From Phoronis ovalis (Eukaryota > Phoronida > Phoronidae): a stretch of 12,604 nucleotides of DNA. The translations under genes and the position numbers were made by a program. The stretch covers positions 1 to 12,604 of the forward strand of contig JAOXYB010043738.1 in NCBI GenBank assembly GCA_028565635.1. The letters are read 5' to 3'. Shown here one piece after another: positions 8,807 through 12,604 of this stretch; the first letter of the stretch is position 1; every line of letters starts with the position of its first letter. The notes under the pieces are model-generated. The model searched no databases. It saw nothing but the letters and a program-made list of their open reading frames with translations, and was not told the DNA's origin.

Positions 8807-9445
8807 GAGTGAAAATCATTCTTTATTCAAATAAAGCACTGTTACAGAAAATCCAGGCTACTGAGTGATTTTCCAGTCAAGTACAGAATAAGAGACAAGC
8901 ATAGACAAATATAACATTTAACCATTACAATATCCATATCCAATTAAATGAGAAGAGTCACATTTAACATTACTAATTTAAAGCAATTGCGTTAGATCTC
9001 AGCTGGAATATTTGAAGTGGAGCCCAGCACTCATAGTTGTAAATTTATGCTAGAATTACAATATCCTTTATTACAGATTTCCGTAACACAGTCCAGTCCA
9101 GCAGGGTGTGTTTTTACCCAAAATGGATTAGTCCTATCGTTAAATATGACTTATGAGTCAATGAGGGCCGATTTATTCATCTTTATGTGTTCATTACATT
9201 TTATACCTTTGGCCACATTTTTTAAAGATTTCTATTAGAGATTTTAAGTTGTTTCTAAACGTATCCGTGGGAATCAACTGAATATGCCTATTTTTTAGAA
9301 AATCTATACTCAACTAGTATTTAGAAATTGAATGACTTTTAAAATGAATTAGCATTATTTGGATAAAATTTAAAACAAGTTCATACAATTTTAAAGATAT
9401 GATTGCGCATTTATTTCTGACTTTACTATAATCGATCTTTTCCAG
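8807..9445. other. AT-rich sequence upstream of the ankyrin exon, no gene seen
   Basis: An open + strand frame at 9017-9238 has no recognisable domain or flanking splice support. The last part, ending in cgatcttttccag at 9445, contains the polypyrimidine tract and acceptor of the ankyrin exon. No promoter elements were recognised. Confidence 0.5.
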
Positions 9446-12400
9446 GAAAGATTTAAAAAATGCGTCATGAAAGGAAGCAGCAAGGAGGTTGAACAGTTAC
9501 TTGGAAGCGGCTTTAGCGCCGACATGTTGGTAAGACACGTTTTTTTTAACAAGCAGAAGAAACAATGGCGAAAAATAACTCTTTTGTCGCTTGCTGCAAT
9601 AAAAGGCCACAAGGACATTATTAGAACATTGCTTAAAGCTAAGAACTGTGATATAAATAAACGACATGCAACTCAAAAAACAGCTTTGATGTATGCTGCT
9701 GAATATAAGAAATGTGATATAGTGAACATTTTAATTAGTGAAGGATGTAAGGTTGATTTGCAAGAACGTCCAGGGTTAAAAAGTGCTTTGATTTATGCCG
9801 TTGAAAGTGGAGACAGCGATATAGCACAACAGCTGATCGATGCAAAATGCAACGTTGACTTGCAAGACAAAGATCAAGCCACTGCTCTGATATACGCAGC
9901 TAAGAAGGGAAATAAAAGTATAGTAAATATGCTGATACGTGCAAACTGTACAATTGCTGCAATAGATAACTTTAAACATACAGCTCTGTGGTACGCTAAG
10001 AATAATGGACACTCCGATGTAGCTGATATATTGCTCAAAGCAAACTCCATTCAATCCAAGCGTATCGCATACGAAATGATATGTGCAGCACGAGATGGAT
10101 TAAATGATAAAGTTCAGGATTTAATTCATTCATATTGTGATGTAAATTTTCGCGATAATGAAATGAAAACCGCTTTGATGCATGCAGCAGCAAATGGACA
10201 TGATCACATAGTAGAAATGCTTATTGAGCCTCAAGTAGGATGCGATTTAAATTTACAAGATAACATGCAAAAAACTGCTATTATGCACGCAGCAAAAAAT
10301 TGACACAAAGATGTAGTAAGGCTGTTGGTCAATGCGTTAAAATGCGATTACAATTTATGTGATGAAGACGAGAAAAGCGCCTTAATGTATGCTGCTGAAA
10401 GGGGTAGCTTGGATATTGTAAAGCTGCTGTGTCTCCAACGTGATAAATGTAATGCTACATTCCTAGATAAATCGAGCAAAAATGCTCTAATGTACGCTGC
10501 TTTAAATGCGCACAGCGATATAGTTTTGTTTTTGTTACCTAAAACAAAAAATTGGAGACAAAAAAAATGGTGCACAATTGAATTAGTATTAGCTGTGCAA
10601 GATAGAATAATGCCTAAGATAGAAGCGTTGATAAATGCGAAATGCGATGTTGACTTTCCTGATAACAACAATGGACAAACTGCTCTGATGTATGCAGCAA
10701 AGAATGGCTGCATCGATATTGTACATACATTAATGCGAGCAAACTGTGATCCGAATCTACAAGATTACGAGAAAAAAACGGCTCTTATTTACGCTGCAGA
10801 AAACGGACACTTTGATATTATAGTAAAATTGATGTCCAATATTACATGTAATGTAGACATATGTGATAATAACAAAAAAAGCGCTTTGATGTTTGCTGCA
10901 GAAAAAGGATATATCAAAATAGTGAAGCAATTGTACAAAAAATGTAATATTAAGCTGCGAGACAATTTGCAAAAAAATGCTCTTATATATGCTGCCGAGA
11001 GTGGACATAAGCATATTGTCTTATTTCTCTTACCTTCGACAAAAGAAAATAAACAAAGAAAGTGGCCGTCAAAGGTATTAGTAACAGCAGCGCAGGATGG
11101 TAAGATGGATATAATACAAGCATTAATAAGTGCAGAATGCGATTTAAATTCTTGCGATAATAAACAAAAAACTGCTCTGATGCATGCTGCGGAGAATGGC
11201 CACGAGAACATAGTATCTGCGTTGGTTAATGCAAATTGTGACGTTGAACTAAAAGATGAACTGGACAAAACTGCTCTTAAATATGCTGCCGAGAGTGGAC
11301 ACAATCACCTTGTCCAATTGCTGTTATCTAAAGCAAAAATGAAGAAAGAACTGTGGCAAACATTAGAAATAGTACATGCAGCGCGTGATGGTAATGTGGT
11401 TAAGACACAAGCATTAATAAGTGCAAAGTGCGATTTAAATTTTTGCGGTACCGACAAAAAAACTGCTTTGATGTATGCGGCGGAGAATGGACATGCTGAT
11501 GTAGCAATTAAGTTGATTTGTGCATTTACACACAAGGATATTGATCAAACAGATAAGTTGCAGAAATCAGCTTTGATATACGCTAGTCATAATAACGACA
11601 ATGCCACTGTACAAAACTTAATTAGGTCTAGGTCTGAATGTAATGATGATCTACAAGAACAGTTTAAAAAGGTAGCTCTGAAACAAAGTGCAAAGAACAA
11701 AATAGTAAGAGCATTGATCAAATCAAGTTGTAATGTTAATTTGCAAGATCACCTACGAAAATCTGCTCTAATTTACGCTGCTGAGAGTAGATGCAAAGAT
11801 ACTGTACACGACTTGATAGAAGCAAACTGTGATCTTAATATTCAGGATGAGAATAAAGCCACCGCTCTAACGTATGCTGCTAAAGAAGGGTACGGTGATA
11901 TCGTAAGCATGCTGATTGTTGCCAAATGCGATGTCAATTTGCAAGATAAGGACAAAGCCACTGCTCTAATGTACGCTGCTAAAAACGGTTACGGTCCTAT
12001 AGTATCAATGTTAATCGACAAGGTATGTGATACTAATTTGCAAGATAAGAATGGATTTACAGCTTTAACGCACGCTGCGGTTAATGGCAACGTTCGTGCG
12101 ACACAAGTGTTAACTGATAATAAGTCATGTGATGTTACTGTTCAGGATAAGAAAGGATTAAGTGCTCTAATGCATGCTGTAAAAGGAGATAACAGTGGTA
12201 TTGTAAAAATATTAATCCACAAACAAAGTCATGCAAATGTGCAAGATAACACTGGATCCACTGCTTTGATGCATGCCATGGTTAAAGGTAGCGTTCATAT
12301 AGCAAAACTGTTGATCGATTGCAAATGCAATGTTAATTTGCAAGATAACAAAGGATTAACTGCTCTAATGTATGCAGCGCAGAGAGGACACAGTGATATG

Positions 12401-12586
12401 GTAAGGATGTTAATTAATGCAAAATGTAATGAAAATGTGCAGGCTAACAGTGGATCAACTGCTTTATCGTACGCCGAGGTTAATAGTAACCACCAAATTA
12501 TAGAAATGTTGAGAGAACAAAAAAACTTCGCTGCAAAGAAATATGCTGATGATGAAGAAAAAATAGCTGGAGATACAAGTAAGTAG
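9446..12586 (+). CDS. Ankyrin-repeat protein, single ~3.1-kb exon broken by one in-frame TGA
   Basis: After the acceptor gatcttttccag the frame reads ERFKKC, then an internal ATG at 9467, and stays in one frame to TAG 12584 except for TGA 10301-10303. It encodes about 30 ankyrin repeats of the form TALMYAA.NGH.DIV..LI.A.CDVNLQD, each near 33 residues, a stacked helix-turn-helix scaffold for protein binding. The C-terminus is a short charged tail (KKYADDEEKIAGD). No kinase, death, RING or SOCS-box domain is seen. The upstream exon is unknown; the coiled-coil relic at 6087-6561 is a candidate. The stop would leave a 285-residue product with eight complete repeats; the rest has no start until an internal ATG at 10385. 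It may be a young pseudogene, a null allele or a base error. At the end, a good donor (CAA|GTAAGT, 12579) overlaps the stop, so the true C-terminus may lie outside the window. Confidence 0.85.
9560..11470 (+). repeat. Higher-order ankyrin supermodules (5-5-5-3 repeats)
   Basis: Five repeats lack the TALMYAA start and instead have a basic, often Trp-containing linker followed by a variant helix (AAIKG, AARDG, AVQDR, AAQDG, AARDG) and a CD(I/V/L)N ending. The variant helices start at 9593, 10085, 10592, 11087 and 11378, spaced 492, 507, 495 and 291 bp, that is about 5, 5, 5 and 3 repeats of 99 bp. The repeat before four of them ends in a short Leu-rich LFLLP or LLL version. This shows growth by block duplication. 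Confidence 0.8.
10301..10303 (+). other. Premature TGA in ankyrin repeat 9
   Basis: The codon falls between HAAKN and HKDVV, exactly at the Gly of the N-G-H loop. The previous repeat has AAT GGA CAT at the same place (about 10194) and later repeats GGA or GGC, so one G-to-T change explains it. Frame is unchanged on both sides and ankyrin coding resumes at once. Confidence 0.95.
11116..11496 (+). repeat. Recent 291-bp block duplication inside the ankyrin array
   Basis: ACAAGCATTAATAAGTGCA at 11116 recurs exactly at 11407, and similarity continues through the following CGATTTAAATT.TTGCG and the KTALM.AAENGH codons to about 11205 and 11496. Protein versions are QALISAECDLNSCDNKQKTA and QALISAKCDLNFCGTDKKTA. 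This is the youngest-looking duplication in the array. Confidence 0.8.
12579..12584 (+). other. Possible splice donor overlapping the ankyrin stop codon
   Basis: CAA|GTAAGT matches the donor consensus well and lies only five bases before the stop TAG. If used, the exon ends in phase 1 at 12578 and the protein continues in an exon beyond the window; if not, it ends with GDTSK. Confidence 0.4.
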
Positions 12587-12604
12587 TACTTTATATATGT
12601 TTAT

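Noticed and set aside
10301-10303. TGA as a selenocysteine or reassigned codon
   Set aside because: The position is a loop Gly in neighbouring repeats, ankyrin proteins have no redox site there, and other genes in the window use standard coding. A point mutation or base error is simpler.
10348-11535. Several minus-strand open frames of 76-171 codons
   Set aside because: They are antisense shadows of the repeated ankyrin codons (recurring AAYIRA-type strings).
10325-12586. A separate ankyrin gene starting at TTG 10325
   Set aside because: It is in the same frame as the upstream array and starts in the middle of a repeat; it is the continuation after TGA 10301.

Overview
The window is nuclear DNA of an animal, most likely a marine invertebrate. 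It is AT-rich, holds GT..AG introns in consistent phase, contains decayed DNA transposons and a CA microsatellite, and ends with a very long ankyrin-repeat array. The style of that array (LQDK..ATALMYAA.NGH) and its intron-free coding are familiar from lophotrochozoans, bivalves especially. That assignment is inference from style; no species marker was seen.

Region 1 (1-3921, + strand) is the 3' part of a multi-exon gene. I reconstruct seven coding exons at 25-149, 884-1062, 1401-1538, 1702-1851, 2341-2509, 2986-3086 and 3569-3874. All six junctions agree in phase, giving about 388 residues and a stop at 3872. AATAAA signals follow. I do not recognise the family. It ends in a domain with two HxH motifs and a Cys-rich tail, and could be extracellular. 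Exon 1 has a second phase-compatible donor, and intron 5 holds a nested inverted-repeat structure.

Region 2 (3922-9445) is gene-poor and AT-rich. On the minus strand it carries a relic of a hAT transposase C-terminal dimerisation region (4672-4845), next to a CA microsatellite (4879-4922). At 6087-6561 a decayed, coiled-coil-like coding stretch on the + strand switches between two frames. At 8021-8371 is what looks like one end of a Harbinger-type DNA transposon with a truncated transposase start. A repeat-like patch rich in TTTGGATT follows at about 8426-8806.

Region 3 (9446-12586, + strand) is one large exon encoding about 30 ankyrin repeats. It opens at a good splice acceptor and is broken by a single in-frame TGA at 10301, exactly where the neighbouring repeats have the Gly of the N-G-H loop. 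The array has a higher-order organisation: divergent 'AARDG' units recur every five repeats (three times) and then after three.

The coiled-coil relic and the ankyrin exon lie on the same strand in the order coiled coil then ankyrin, and both are damaged. They may be parts of one decaying gene, although the relic could also be an unrelated exon. I see no rRNA, tRNA, CRISPR array or complete mobile element.
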